Shown: piece after piece, positions 27,138 through 36,412 of the stretch
Layout: every line of letters begins with the position of its first letter
Numbering within the stretch: position 1 is the first letter of the stretch
Assembly (NCBI RefSeq): GCF_046197875.1
Contig: NZ_CP166991.1
Location: 1,178,001 to 1,242,000, forward strand
Length of the DNA: 64,000 nt
Source: Methanobrevibacter_A acididurans
Lineage (GTDB): Archaea; Methanobacteriota; Methanobacteria; Methanobacteriales; Methanobacteriaceae
Direction of reading: 5' to 3'
Notes under the pieces: generated by a model
Seen by the model: only the letters and a program-made list of their open reading frames with translations
Told to the model about the DNA's origin: nothing
Databases searched by the model: none
Translations under genes and position numbers: made by a program

Positions 27138-28562
27138 ATGAGTGAAGTGAAGAATCTTTTTAAAAATTCTAGTTGGATGATGATATCTCAAGTCATTACC
27201 AGTATTTGTGCTTTTGTTTGGACAATATTAATTGCTAGATACCTTGGAGCTAGTGATTTTGGAATAATGTCTTTTGCAATATCTTTTTCAACAATGATAA
27301 ATATCTTTTTGGATTTAGGAATAGGTACTTATGCTACTAGAAATATATCACGTAAAAACAAGTTAGCCAGTGAATACTTAGGGAAATTAATTCCACTTAA
27401 AATTTTATTAACATTTTTAATATTATTTATAAGTTTAATAATTTTAATTTTAATGGGTAAAAATTATTTAAGTACAATAATTACCCTAATTTTTGTACTT
27501 GAAATTGCTTTCATGTCATTTAGCGGATTACTTCAAGGAGTATTTCAAGCTTTTGGAAAAATCAAATATCAAGCTATTGGAAACATAATATACAGTTTTA
27601 TGCTTTTAATTTTTGTTTTCATAACTATCTATTTTAAATTAGGATTAATTTTTATTGCATGTTCTTATGCTTTGAGTTTTTTAATATTATTTATTTATTC
27701 TTATAAAAAGACCTTGAAGAATATCACCGTCCCTAAGTTTAAAATAGATTACAATTTTTGTAAAAAAGCTGTTAAATTATCTATACCTTTTGCTTTGACT
27801 GGATTTTTTTACACTATTTATTTTTCTATAGATACTGTTATGTTATCCTATTTAAGTGGAGATTATGCAACTGGTATTTATAATGCTTCTTATAAAATCA
27901 TTAATGTTTTAACAACATTTTTCCCCGTATATCAAGCTGTAGTTTTTCCTTTAATGAGTAAACTGTTTGAAGGATCTGAAGATTTACTTAAATTAAGTTA
28001 CAGTAAATCAGTCAAATATTTATTAATAATAATAATGCCTATTACTTTAGGAATTAGTTTGTATGCTACTCCTTTAGTTACTTTGATTTATGGTAGTGAA
28101 TATTTGATGTCTGGTCCTGTTATGCAGGTGCTTGTGTGGACTGTTGGTTTCTTGTTTGTTAATGGTGCTGCTAGTACTTTATTGAATGCTTCTAATAAGG
28201 AAGTTTCTGTTACTAAGATTTATTGTGTTGCTGCACTTTTTAATGTTTGTTTAAATTTAGTATTAATTCCAAGTTATTCTTATCATGGTGCTGCTTTAGC
28301 TACTGTTTTAAGTGAGATTCTTATTTGTATTTTAATGGTTTATGTTGTTAGAAATACTCCTTATTGTCCGGATAAAAGTATTTTTAAGGATATTTTTAAG
28401 ATTATTTTAGCTAGTGTTGTGATGTTTGTTGTTTTAGATTTTACTGGTTTGAATATGTGGTTTGGAATTATTGTTGGAATTATTATTTATAGTGTTTGTA
28501 TTTTAGGTTTTAAGACTTTAGATAATGAGGATAAAGCTTTAGTTCATGACATTATTAAATAA
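27138..28562 (+). CDS. Polysaccharide flippase, MATE/MOP (Wzx-like) family
   Basis: 474 residues, with about 12-14 hydrophobic segments covering nearly the whole length. The first reads MMISQVITSICAFVWTILIARYLGASDFG, split by a short polar turn, typical of MOP-family oligosaccharide flippases that move lipid-linked glycans across the membrane. The ATG has an SD (AAGGAAA). It lies within the glycan-synthesis region, divergent from the radical SAM gene, so export of a surface glycan is the likely job. Confidence 0.88.
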   Translation: MSEVKNLFKNSSWMMISQVITSICAFVWTILIARYLGASDFGIMSFAISFSTMINIFLDLGIGTYATRNISRKNKLASEYLGKLIPLKILLTFLILFISLIILILMGKNYLSTIITLIFVLEIAFMSFSGLLQGVFQAFGKIKYQAIGNIIYSFMLLIFVFITIYFKLGLIFIACSYALSFLILFIYSYKKTLKNITVPKFKIDYNFCKKAVKLSIPFALTGFFYTIYFSIDTVMLSYLSGDYATGIYNASYKIINVLTTFFPVYQAVVFPLMSKLFEGSEDLLKLSYSKSVKYLLIIIMPITLGISLYATPLVTLIYGSEYLMSGPVMQVLVWTVGFLFVNGAASTLLNASNKEVSVTKIYCVAALFNVCLNLVLIPSYSYHGAALATVLSEILICILMVYVVRNTPYCPDKSIFKDIFKIILASVVMFVVLDFTGLNMWFGIIVGIIIYSVCILGFKTLDNEDKALVHDIIK

Positions 28563-28619
28563 ATATTATGAAAATAATAAATATTATTGATTAAAAGATT
28601 TTTGTGAGGTTTTAGTTTT

Positions 28620-29399
28620 ATGGATAAAAATGATTCAAAGAAAGTTGTTGCTATTACTCGTCCATTGAATCGTGTGAGTGAAGCTGTTAATATTGTTGAA
28701 AGTGAAGGTGCAATTCCTTTGGTTGTTCCTACTCTTGAACTTTGTTTATTAAACACTCCTTCTTTAAAAAAGTTAATGACTGATGCAAGTGATTTGGATT
28801 GGTTGATTTTTACTTCTGCAACTAGTATTGATAGTATTTTTAATTTTTATCCTGATTTTTTAGATAATTTAAATAGTAAGTGTAAGATTGCTGTTATTGG
28901 CCATAAGACTGCTGAGGTTGCTATTAAGAATCAGTTACCTGTTGATATTATTCCTGAGGATTATACTGCTGAGGGTTTACTTGAATGTTTTAGTACTATG
29001 GATATGAGTGGTTTGAATGTGGGTATTCCTCGAACTTTTAGTGCTCGTAAGATTTTACCTAATGAGTTAAAGAATATGGGTGCTAATGTATTGCTTGCAG
29101 AAAGTTATAAAAGTGTTATTCCAGAGGATACTGGTAAAATTGAAGTTTTAATTAGTAAGATTTTAAATGATGAAGTTGATGCTATTACTTTTACTAGTCC
29201 TTTAACTGTTAAGAATCTATTTGCAGTTGCATCCGATTCTGATAAGGTTAAACTTGCTTCTAAAATGAGTAGTAGTGTTTTAACTGTTTGTATTGGTCCT
29301 ATTACTTATAAGATTCTTGATGATTTTAATGTGGATTGTATCTATCCCAATACTTATACGGTTAAGGATATGATGGAATTATTATTCCAAAAATTATAA
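28620..29399 (+). CDS. hemD: Uroporphyrinogen-III synthase
   Basis: 259 residues. It cyclises hydroxymethylbilane to uroporphyrinogen III. The sequence is typically divergent, but the two-domain plan is visible: VVAITRPLNRVSEA at the start, LIFTSATSIDSI near residue 62, AVIGHKTAEVA near residue 90, and TFTSPLTVKNLF followed by VCIGPITYKIL in the last third, as in HemD proteins. It works upstream of SUMT (cobA, about 3 kb away). It lies 57 nt after the flippase and 15 nt before a glycosyltransferase. Confidence 0.9.
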   Translation: MDKNDSKKVVAITRPLNRVSEAVNIVESEGAIPLVVPTLELCLLNTPSLKKLMTDASDLDWLIFTSATSIDSIFNFYPDFLDNLNSKCKIAVIGHKTAEVAIKNQLPVDIIPEDYTAEGLLECFSTMDMSGLNVGIPRTFSARKILPNELKNMGANVLLAESYKSVIPEDTGKIEVLISKILNDEVDAITFTSPLTVKNLFAVASDSDKVKLASKMSSSVLTVCIGPITYKILDDFNVDCIYPNTYTVKDMMELLFQKL

Positions 29400-29414
29400 A
29401 AAGGTTATTCTATA

Positions 29415-30482
29415 ATGAGTTATGATTATAAAATTAGTATTGTAATGCCTGTTTTTAATGCAAGTAAGGATTTGAGTTTTGCATTGGATTCTATTTTAAA
29501 TCAAACCATGAACTTAAGTGATATTGAAGTTATTATGGTTGATGATTGCAGTACGGATAATAGTTTAAGTATTATCCAAGAGTATTGTGGGAAATATTCT
29601 AATTTTAAGGTTATTGAACTTAAAGAGAATATTGGTGCTGCTTATGGTCCACGTAATATTGGTTTAAAACATGTTACTGGTGAATATGTGATGTTCTTGG
29701 ATTCTGATGATAGATTCCATGAGAATGCATGTGAAACATTATACCATACCATCAGTAGTAATGATGCTGATATTGCTTTTGCACGATATCGTAGAATTTA
29801 TCCAGAAAAAAAACTTATTTTAAAATCTTACTCTCCATATACTGATAATATTAGTGAATATAAGGATGATTTAGTTGATGGTGTTAATTTAACTGGAATT
29901 ACTAGTTTTTTATGGAAACATTTTTTTAGTCGTTTAATTTATGGTAAATTAAAGAATTTAAATAGTGATAAAATCTTTATTAAAAACATTAATGATCATC
30001 CCGAACTTTTTAAGATTTTACCTAGTATTTGGACTAAAATTTATAAGACTAACTTTATTAAAGAACATAATTTAGAATTTCCACCATTTATTTCAGGTGA
30101 AGATTTAAATTTTGTTGTTAAAAGTTTCTTTTTAACCGATAGTATTATTTTTTTAAATGAAACAATTATTCATGATTATTACATGAGAAACACTGAAAAC
30201 GATAAATCTATTACTAAGAATATTAATTATTCTCTTGTTTATGATTCCCTTGATAGTTATTATCATTGTAGTGAAATTTGTAAAGATTTTAAATTTAAAA
30301 AAAGTAATATTATCCTTAATCCTTTCTTACTTAATTGGATAAGTTTGTATAAACAATCAAATTTAAGTAAAAGTGAAAAAGATGAATTGTATAAAATCAT
30401 TGATAGTATGAGTGGAATTTATAAGAATGGTTTTATTTCTCGTTTTTTAATTTTTTTTATTAAGTTATTATTAAAAACTTAA
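29415..30482 (+). CDS. Family 2 glycosyltransferase
   Basis: 355 residues. GT-A fold with ISIVMPVFNASKDL at the N-terminus, VIMVDDCSTDNS near residue 40 and the metal motif FLDSDDRF near residue 98. A conserved GEDLNFVVKSFF near residue 225 is the usual catalytic-base region. The C-terminus ends in a hydrophobic segment (RFLIFFIKLLLK) that may contact the membrane. SD AAAAAGG precedes the start. It belongs with the flippase and other transferases of the surface-glycan region. Confidence 0.9.
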   Translation: MSYDYKISIVMPVFNASKDLSFALDSILNQTMNLSDIEVIMVDDCSTDNSLSIIQEYCGKYSNFKVIELKENIGAAYGPRNIGLKHVTGEYVMFLDSDDRFHENACETLYHTISSNDADIAFARYRRIYPEKKLILKSYSPYTDNISEYKDDLVDGVNLTGITSFLWKHFFSRLIYGKLKNLNSDKIFIKNINDHPELFKILPSIWTKIYKTNFIKEHNLEFPPFISGEDLNFVVKSFFLTDSIIFLNETIIHDYYMRNTENDKSITKNINYSLVYDSLDSYYHCSEICKDFKFKKSNIILNPFLLNWISLYKQSNLSKSEKDELYKIIDSMSGIYKNGFISRFLIFFIKLLLKT

Positions 30483-30542
30483 ATATTTTAGTTTAAATAA
30501 AGTATAATTAATATTTATTATATAAGGTGGATTGATTTTTTT

Positions 30543-30836
30543 ATGTCAACAATGATTTGGCCAATTTATATAGATCGTAATAAAAGTCGTGGTGAAGGTC
30601 GTAAGGTTTCACTGGATAATGGTGTGGCTGGTCCTAAGCTTAAAGAGGTTTATCAGGCTGCTAAGAATTTGAAGTTTAATCCTGAGATGGAGGAGGATGC
30701 TTCTTATCCTGGTGAGTGGTATAATCATAGTGGTAGGGTTTTTGTTGAAACTCCTATTCCTAAGAAGAATATTCTTATTGCTATTAGTGAAGAGATTAAG
30801 GTTTTACGTAATCGTAAACAAAACAAGAAAAGATAA
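30543..30836 (+). CDS. srp19: Signal recognition particle 19 kDa protein (SRP19)
   Basis: 97 residues. It binds helices 6 and 8 of SRP RNA and prepares it for SRP54. The N-terminal IWPIYIDRNKSRGEGRKVS is diagnostic, as is NHSGRVFVETP near the C-terminus with a basic tail. Length is normal for archaea. The SRP RNA gene itself is in this window at about 42.7-43.0 kb. Upstream lies a GGTGGAT element as a possible SD, and the RecJ-like gene follows 25 nt later. Confidence 0.96.
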   Translation: MSTMIWPIYIDRNKSRGEGRKVSLDNGVAGPKLKEVYQAAKNLKFNPEMEEDASYPGEWYNHSGRVFVETPIPKKNILIAISEEIKVLRNRKQNKKR

Positions 30837-30861
30837 AATTTTATTATTTTGAAAGATTTTT

Positions 30862-32283
30862 ATGGATAATGTGAGTTTACCTGCAGAGATGCAGGAGAAG
30901 TATGAGGAAGCTAAAAATTTAATACTTGAAGCTAGTAGTATTCAGGTTTATAGTCATATTGATTGTGATGGTATGTGTGCTGGTGCTATTATTAGTACCG
31001 TGCTTGACAGGTTAGGCAAGAAACATGATTTGGACTTTGTTAACTTGGATAAATTGGAAGATTTGAGTATTGATCATGATTTAACTATTTTTAGTGATCT
31101 TGGTAGTGGTCAACCTGTTGATAAGAATGCTGGTAAGGATTCTAAGATTCTTATTCTTGATCATCACCCTCCACTTAGGAGTATAGATTATAATGATGAT
31201 GTGGATTATACTTATTTAGAAGTTAATCCTATGTTTTATGGTATTGATGGTTCTGATAATGTTTCTGGTGGTGGTTTATCTTATTTTCTAGCTAGAACTT
31301 TTGGTTATAAGGATTTGAGTTGGATTGGGGTTTTAAGTGCTGTTGGTGATATGCAGAATAGTAAAACTGGTAAGCTTGTTGGGTTAAATAGGATTATACT
31401 CCAGGATAGTGTTGATTCAGGTTACGTGAAGTGTAATAGTGATTTGTGTTTGTATGGTCGTGAGACTCGTCCTTTATTTGTAGCTATGGCTTATTTTAGT
31501 GATGTGAATTTACCTATTACTAATAATCGTAATGAATCTATTGCTGTTTTAGATGGTTTAGGTATTCCTCATAAAACTGATGATGGTAGACAACGTACCC
31601 TTTGTGATTTAAGTAATATGGAGAAGGGTGAGTTGTTTAGTGAGTTGGTTCGTATGATGAGTAAGGTGGTTCCTGAGCGTTATGTGAAGTATATTCCTAA
31701 ATTGGTTTCTGCTGATAGTTATGATTTCTTGTATGAGGATAATCATACTTTCCTTCGGGATGCTAGTGAGTTTTCTACTGCTATGAATGCTTGTGGTCGT
31801 AATCAGGAGTATGGTGTTGCATGTGAAATCTTGAAAGGTAATCGTAGTGATGCACTTGATGCACTTGAAGTTGTATCAAAAACTCATAAAATGAACTTAC
31901 GTCAAAGTATTGAAAAAGTCACCAAAGAAAATAAGATAGTTGAGATGGAAAACCTACAATACTTTAACGGTTCTGGTATTAAAAGTGAGATTGTAGGTAC
32001 AGTTGCTGGGATGATTTTAAGTTATGGTAACTGGAGAAAACCAATGATAGGTTTTACACAAGTTAGTGATGATAATCCTAATTGGAAAGTAAGTCTTCGA
32101 TGTTCACGTTTACTTGCTTATGATGGAATACACTTTGGAAACATCATTCGTGAAGTGTCTCAAAGTCTTGGTGGAAATGGTGGAGGACACAGTGTAGCTT
32201 GTGGAGCATACATCCCTTATGATAAAAAGGATGAATTCTTAAATTTATTTAATCAAAAACTTGAAGGAAAATTAGATGTATAA
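30862..32283 (+). CDS. RecJ-like single-strand-specific exonuclease (archaeal DHH family)
   Basis: 473 residues. Phosphoesterase motifs: HIDCDGMCAG near residue 32, FSDLGSG near residue 73, LDHHPP near residue 96 (the DHH motif) and the DHHA1 glycine motif GGNGGGHSVACG near residue 433. These fit the archaeal RecJ-like/GAN exonucleases, which associate with the replicative GINS-MCM complex and with repair. Length is normal. It follows SRP19 closely and may be co-transcribed. Whether this copy is a GINS-bound GAN or a repair RecJ is not resolved. Confidence 0.88.
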   Translation: MDNVSLPAEMQEKYEEAKNLILEASSIQVYSHIDCDGMCAGAIISTVLDRLGKKHDLDFVNLDKLEDLSIDHDLTIFSDLGSGQPVDKNAGKDSKILILDHHPPLRSIDYNDDVDYTYLEVNPMFYGIDGSDNVSGGGLSYFLARTFGYKDLSWIGVLSAVGDMQNSKTGKLVGLNRIILQDSVDSGYVKCNSDLCLYGRETRPLFVAMAYFSDVNLPITNNRNESIAVLDGLGIPHKTDDGRQRTLCDLSNMEKGELFSELVRMMSKVVPERYVKYIPKLVSADSYDFLYEDNHTFLRDASEFSTAMNACGRNQEYGVACEILKGNRSDALDALEVVSKTHKMNLRQSIEKVTKENKIVEMENLQYFNGSGIKSEIVGTVAGMILSYGNWRKPMIGFTQVSDDNPNWKVSLRCSRLLAYDGIHFGNIIREVSQSLGGNGGGHSVACGAYIPYDKKDEFLNLFNQKLEGKLDV

Positions 32284-32324
32284 AAAAAAATATATTTTAT
32301 TTATATGAGGAGGTTAGTGTTTTT

Positions 32325-33134
32325 ATGAAGATTTTTAAAAAAAGAGGAGAAATGACTCATTTTCAAATTTTAAGTGAAATAAGTAAAAATGAACCTAATC
32401 TTAAACAAAAAGATTTAGCAGAACGATTAGGAATAACTATTCAAGCAGTATCCGAGAATCTTAAAACATTAATTGAAGAAGGTTATGTTTCATCAGAGGA
32501 TGGTCGTTCCCCTTATACAATAACACAGAAAGGTATATCTAAAGTTAAAAAAGATGCAATAGCCTTACGTAAATATAGTGATGAAACATTAGAAATAATG
32601 AATTATTATAAGTCTATATGGCCTGCAATAGCAACAGAACCTATAAAAAAAGGGGATAAAGTAGGATTATATATGGATAATGGTTTATTATATGCAAATC
32701 ATGAAAAACATGATGCTCAAGCTGAAGCAATAAGTGATGCAGAATCAGGTTTTGATGTAGCATTAAACCAGTTAACTGGTCTTATAAATGTAGAATTAGG
32801 TCAAGTTTTAATTATTGCACTTCCCACTATTAAACAAGGCGGATCCAAGAAGGCCAATTTTAAATTAATTGATGAAATTTATAATGAGACTTATACTGAG
32901 TGGGGTCTTAAAAGTTTAGATAAAATTGCTGTAGTTGGAACTATCAGCCATGTAGTAGCTAAAAAATTAGGTATTCCTGTTGATATTGAATTTGCAGCTT
33001 CTCAATCTTGTGTAAGTTGCAGTAGAAAAGGTTTAAACACTCTACTTTTAACTGTTGGTAATATGAGTAAAAATATTGTTAAAACATTAGAAGATAATGA
33101 TGTTAAATACAATATTGTTGATGCTAAATTATAA
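32325..33134 (+). CDS. Winged-helix transcriptional regulator with a C-terminal sensor-like domain
   Basis: 269 residues. The N-terminal 70 residues are a MarR-type winged helix: LKQKDLAERLGITIQAVSENLKTL is the helix-turn-helix (split here by function, residues about 25-48), followed by the wing and YTITQKG. The C-terminal 190 residues form a separate alpha/beta domain conserved in methanogens, with CVSCSRKG near residue 227 (a CxxC that could bind metal or sense redox). A strong SD, GAGGAGGT, precedes the ATG. The target is unknown. It stands alone after the RecJ-like gene. Confidence 0.75.
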   Translation: MKIFKKRGEMTHFQILSEISKNEPNLKQKDLAERLGITIQAVSENLKTLIEEGYVSSEDGRSPYTITQKGISKVKKDAIALRKYSDETLEIMNYYKSIWPAIATEPIKKGDKVGLYMDNGLLYANHEKHDAQAEAISDAESGFDVALNQLTGLINVELGQVLIIALPTIKQGGSKKANFKLIDEIYNETYTEWGLKSLDKIAVVGTISHVVAKKLGIPVDIEFAASQSCVSCSRKGLNTLLLTVGNMSKNIVKTLEDNDVKYNIVDAKL

Positions 33135-33257
33135 AAAAAAAGAGTATGTTATAAAAAGGTTTAAAAAAAAAAAATTTTAATTATAAACCTTTAAAATTAT
33201 TTATTTTTATTTTCTAAATATTTTATAAGCAAAAGAAAAATTTTTTTATTCTTTTGC
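33135..33257. terminator. Bidirectional termination region
   Basis: Between two convergent genes. A-runs and T-runs surround an inverted repeat AAAGGTTT (about 33157-33164) and AAACCTTT (about 33185-33192). A second hairpin, GCAAAAGAA paired with TTCTTTTGC (about 33229-33257), overlaps the end of the helicase gene. Archaeal termination needs only U-tracts, so both strands have suitable signals. Confidence 0.5.
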
Positions 33258-34532
33258 GAATTTAAGTAATGCTGCTGCAATGTCTATTGAATTATAGTCT
33301 TCTTCGATTAATTCTTCAATAGTGTGAATATATTTATCTAAGTTTTCTTCTTCTATTGTTTCTTTGATTTGATCTATTAAAAGATTGGTTTTCATTATTT
33401 CCATATCTTTATAGGATGGAGCTTTTTGTTGTTTTATCTTGGTTTTAGTGTATCTTTGAATATCTCTTAGTTTATATATTTCTTTTCCAGCAACAAAGGT
33501 AAATGCGTATCCTGCTTTTCCTGCTCTTCCTGTTCTTCCTATACGGTGTACGTAGTATTCGTTATCGTTTGGTACATCATAGTTGAATACTGCTTCTACG
33601 TTAGGTACATCTATTCCTCTTGCTGCTACATCTGTTGCTACAAGTATTTCGATTCTACCATTACGGAATTGACCCATTACTCTGTCACGATGGGATTGTT
33701 TCATGTCCCCATGTATTCCTTCAACACTGTATCCTCTACTTTTTAAGTCTCTGACTAATCTGTCTACTCTTTTTTTAGTGTTACAGAATATTAAGGATAA
33801 GTCAAGGTCATATACATCTAATAATCTTGATAATGTTTCGAGTTTGTTTTTTTCTCTTACTTCAAAGTAGAATTGATCTATTTCTGGTACGGTTAATTCG
33901 TGTTGTGCTACTTTTAAGTGTTCTGGGTTTCGTTGGTATTTTTTAGTTAATTTTTTTATTGCCTTTGGGAAGGTTGCACTGAAAAGAAGTGTTTGTCTTT
34001 TTTTAGGAGTGTATCGAAGGATTGTTTCTATATCTTCACGGAACCCCATATCTAACATTTCATCTGCTTCATCTAATACTACAGTTTCTATTCCTGAGAG
34101 ATCTAATGTTTTTCTTCTTATATGATCCATTATTCTTCCAGGTGTACCTATGATTATATGCACTCCTTTTTTAAGTACTCTTATTTGTCTTCCAATTGGT
34201 TGTCCACCATATACTGGTAATATGTGTAATTTTTCCATACATTGAGATAATTTTCCAAGTTCTGTTGCTACTTGTATACTTAATTCCCTAGTAGGACAAA
34301 TTATTATTGCTTGTGGTGATTTATCTGGTATGTAAATTTTTTCAAGTACTGGTATTCCAAATGCTACAGTTTTACCTGTACCTGTTTGGGATTGTCCCAC
34401 TACATCTCTACCATTTAATGCTTCTGGTATTGCTAAAGATTGTATTGGACTTGGTTCTTCAAATCCCATCTTTTTTACTGCTCTTTTCAAATTGTCATTC
34501 ATTTCGAAATCGTTAAAATCGGTTATTGCCAT
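33246..34532 (-). CDS. DEAD-box RNA helicase
   Basis: 428 residues. All core motifs are present in order: Q-motif region PSPIQSLAIP, motif I SQTGTGKT near residue 57, PTREL, TPGRIMD, motif II VLDEADEM near residue 150, motif III SATFP, then ARGIDVP and HRIGRTGRAGK in the second RecA domain. It is of the CshA/DeaD type used in RNA remodelling. The tail is short with no RNA-binding extension. Divergent spacing upstream is AT-rich. Function is from the family. Confidence 0.95.
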   Translation of the reverse strand: MAITDFNDFEMNDNLKRAVKKMGFEEPSPIQSLAIPEALNGRDVVGQSQTGTGKTVAFGIPVLEKIYIPDKSPQAIIICPTRELSIQVATELGKLSQCMEKLHILPVYGGQPIGRQIRVLKKGVHIIIGTPGRIMDHIRRKTLDLSGIETVVLDEADEMLDMGFREDIETILRYTPKKRQTLLFSATFPKAIKKLTKKYQRNPEHLKVAQHELTVPEIDQFYFEVREKNKLETLSRLLDVYDLDLSLIFCNTKKRVDRLVRDLKSRGYSVEGIHGDMKQSHRDRVMGQFRNGRIEILVATDVAARGIDVPNVEAVFNYDVPNDNEYYVHRIGRTGRAGKAGYAFTFVAGKEIYKLRDIQRYTKTKIKQQKAPSYKDMEIMKTNLLIDQIKETIEEENLDKYIHTIEELIEEDYNSIDIAAALLKFAKE

Positions 34533-34774
34533 AAAAATCTGTTTTCCTTATATTATTTAAGTTTGTTCTTTAAAAAAATTATGTTTTAAATTAAAAAATA
34601 GTTTAAATTATTATCTTGTAAAAATAAGTTTTTTAATAATAAAATTTTTATAAATAATAAAAAATAAGTTTTAATAAAATTCTCATCATTTTTTATATAA
34701 TAATATTATATTGTTTTATATTATATTTAAATTAGTTGGATAAAAAAAGGGAAAGGAAGACTAATAAAAATTTC

Positions 34775-36412
34775 TTAAATTATTGTTGGAAGTATGTATA
34801 CTATTATTATTGTTCCTTTTTCTGTTTTGATTTCTCTTATATTAGTTGTTACTTCTAATTGGTCTTCTTGTAATAATTTGTTTGTTTCTTTTTCCACTAA
34901 TTTTAAGTGTTGGGGGTTGTAGTTTTGTGTTGGTTTGATGTGTCCGTTTTTTTCTATTCCGTATATTATTGCATATTTTAGTAGTTTGTCTTTTTTTATG
35001 GATTTTTTAACATGTTTTTTTATGGTTTTTGCAAATTCTTGTGGTTTTGTGTTTATTGCATCTTGGGATTCATATTTAACATACTTGTTTTTTTCTAATT
35101 TTTTATTTTCAAATTCTTTTTCTAAATTTGTTTTAGTAATTTGTGTTTGTAAACTTGTAAATAGTGTTTCTAGGTTATGATTTTTTAAGTTTTCATTTAA
35201 GTATGTTAAGTAGTAATCTTTTAGGATTGTTTGGTTTTCTGGATTGATTTTTTGTATTAATTTTATTAGGTATTTTGTTGTGTCCTTAAATTCTGGATCT
35301 ATTTTTATTTGATTGTAAATTTTTAGGTTTCCAATTTCAAGGGGTGTTGAGGATTTTGCTTCTCCTACATGGATTAAGTTTAAATTTTTTTCAGTGAATA
35401 TTGATTCATAAATTTGTTTTAAGAATGCAGGATTTGGTTTGATTCCTGGATATTTGCTTGTTGTAAATGTTAGAGTGTATTTGTTATGATTTTTTGTGTG
35501 TATACGGTTTTCTTTACTAATTTTGTTTTTGTAAATATATTTTTCATCTTCAATATAGGTTTTACTGGTTTTATTATGGGTGTAATTGTCTAGTGTTGTT
35601 GTTATAGGTATTAAAGTGTTGTAAAATTCTGTGTGTTTGTTTAGTTCTTGTGTTTCATCAATGTAGTATTGGTAGAATTCATTGAATGTTAAGTTTTTAC
35701 CGTAGAGGTTGATTTTGTTTATTATCCCTGTTTGTGTTCCTATTTGGATGGTTGCATCGGATTTTATGTTTTCTTCTAGGATCATGTTTTTGATTTCATT
35801 ATTTTCAAGGGGTAAGTGTAGTGGGTATTGGAAGTTTTCAAGTTTTATTTGAAGTATTATGTCACTTATGTTGGACCATTTGAGGTTTTCTAAGTGTATT
35901 CCCCAGAACTTGGCATGTCCTTTACTCCATTTTCTGTTTTTTTCATAAGCGGAAAATAGTATTCGGTTGTTTATGGTTTTTATTATTCCTGCACGAAAGA
36001 TGGAATCATAATCTAAGAGGTTTTCTGTTTGTTTAGTATGGTATAGGATTATTAAATCTTTATATAATAAGAGGCATACATTGTATTTGGATTGTTTGCT
36101 GCTGGAGTTTAAGGATTCACGGAATGTGTTTAGTAAGTCGTTTACATCACGAGGGTAGGGTTGTGGGTATGTGTTTTTTAGGTTACTTATCCATGTTTTT
36201 ATTGAGGTATTGTTTGGTGTGATGTTTATAAATGGTATGTTTTCTCCAAGTGTGTGTTCTGCTAATTTTTTTAGGAAATCTTTCAATTCATTATCAAGTT
36301 TTAAAACTGTTTTTTTAGGGTTGTCTTCTTGTGTTTCCTCATATTTTGCAGGTTTACTGTATAATAAGACTTGTTCTACGTTGTTGTTTTCTTTTTCTAT
36401 TAGTGTATTCAT
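34775..36412 (-). CDS. Unrecognised 545-aa protein coupled to Cas4-like nuclease
   Basis: 545 residues from the ATG at 36412 (MNTLIEKENN). This ATG overlaps the stop of the upstream nuclease gene as TAATG and has an SD (GGGAG) within it. No Walker, HD or nuclease motif was recognised. Visible features are SKGHAKFWGIHLENLKW near residue 180, a HVGEAKSSTPLEIGNLKIYNQ-like beta segment near residue 345, and a Lys-rich region near 430-480. The C-terminal 40 residues are beta-rich and hydrophobic. The tight coupling suggests that the two proteins form a complex. Function unknown. Confidence 0.65.
   Translation of the reverse strand: MNTLIEKENNNVEQVLLYSKPAKYEETQEDNPKKTVLKLDNELKDFLKKLAEHTLGENIPFINITPNNTSIKTWISNLKNTYPQPYPRDVNDLLNTFRESLNSSSKQSKYNVCLLLYKDLIILYHTKQTENLLDYDSIFRAGIIKTINNRILFSAYEKNRKWSKGHAKFWGIHLENLKWSNISDIILQIKLENFQYPLHLPLENNEIKNMILEENIKSDATIQIGTQTGIINKINLYGKNLTFNEFYQYYIDETQELNKHTEFYNTLIPITTTLDNYTHNKTSKTYIEDEKYIYKNKISKENRIHTKNHNKYTLTFTTSKYPGIKPNPAFLKQIYESIFTEKNLNLIHVGEAKSSTPLEIGNLKIYNQIKIDPEFKDTTKYLIKLIQKINPENQTILKDYYLTYLNENLKNHNLETLFTSLQTQITKTNLEKEFENKKLEKNKYVKYESQDAINTKPQEFAKTIKKHVKKSIKKDKLLKYAIIYGIEKNGHIKPTQNYNPQHLKLVEKETNKLLQEDQLEVTTNIREIKTEKGTIIIVYILPTII

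Noticed and set aside
33246..33257. Treating the hairpin at the helicase end as a regulatory element of the regulator gene
   Set aside because: It overlaps the helicase stop codon and T-runs and fits ordinary termination of two convergent genes.
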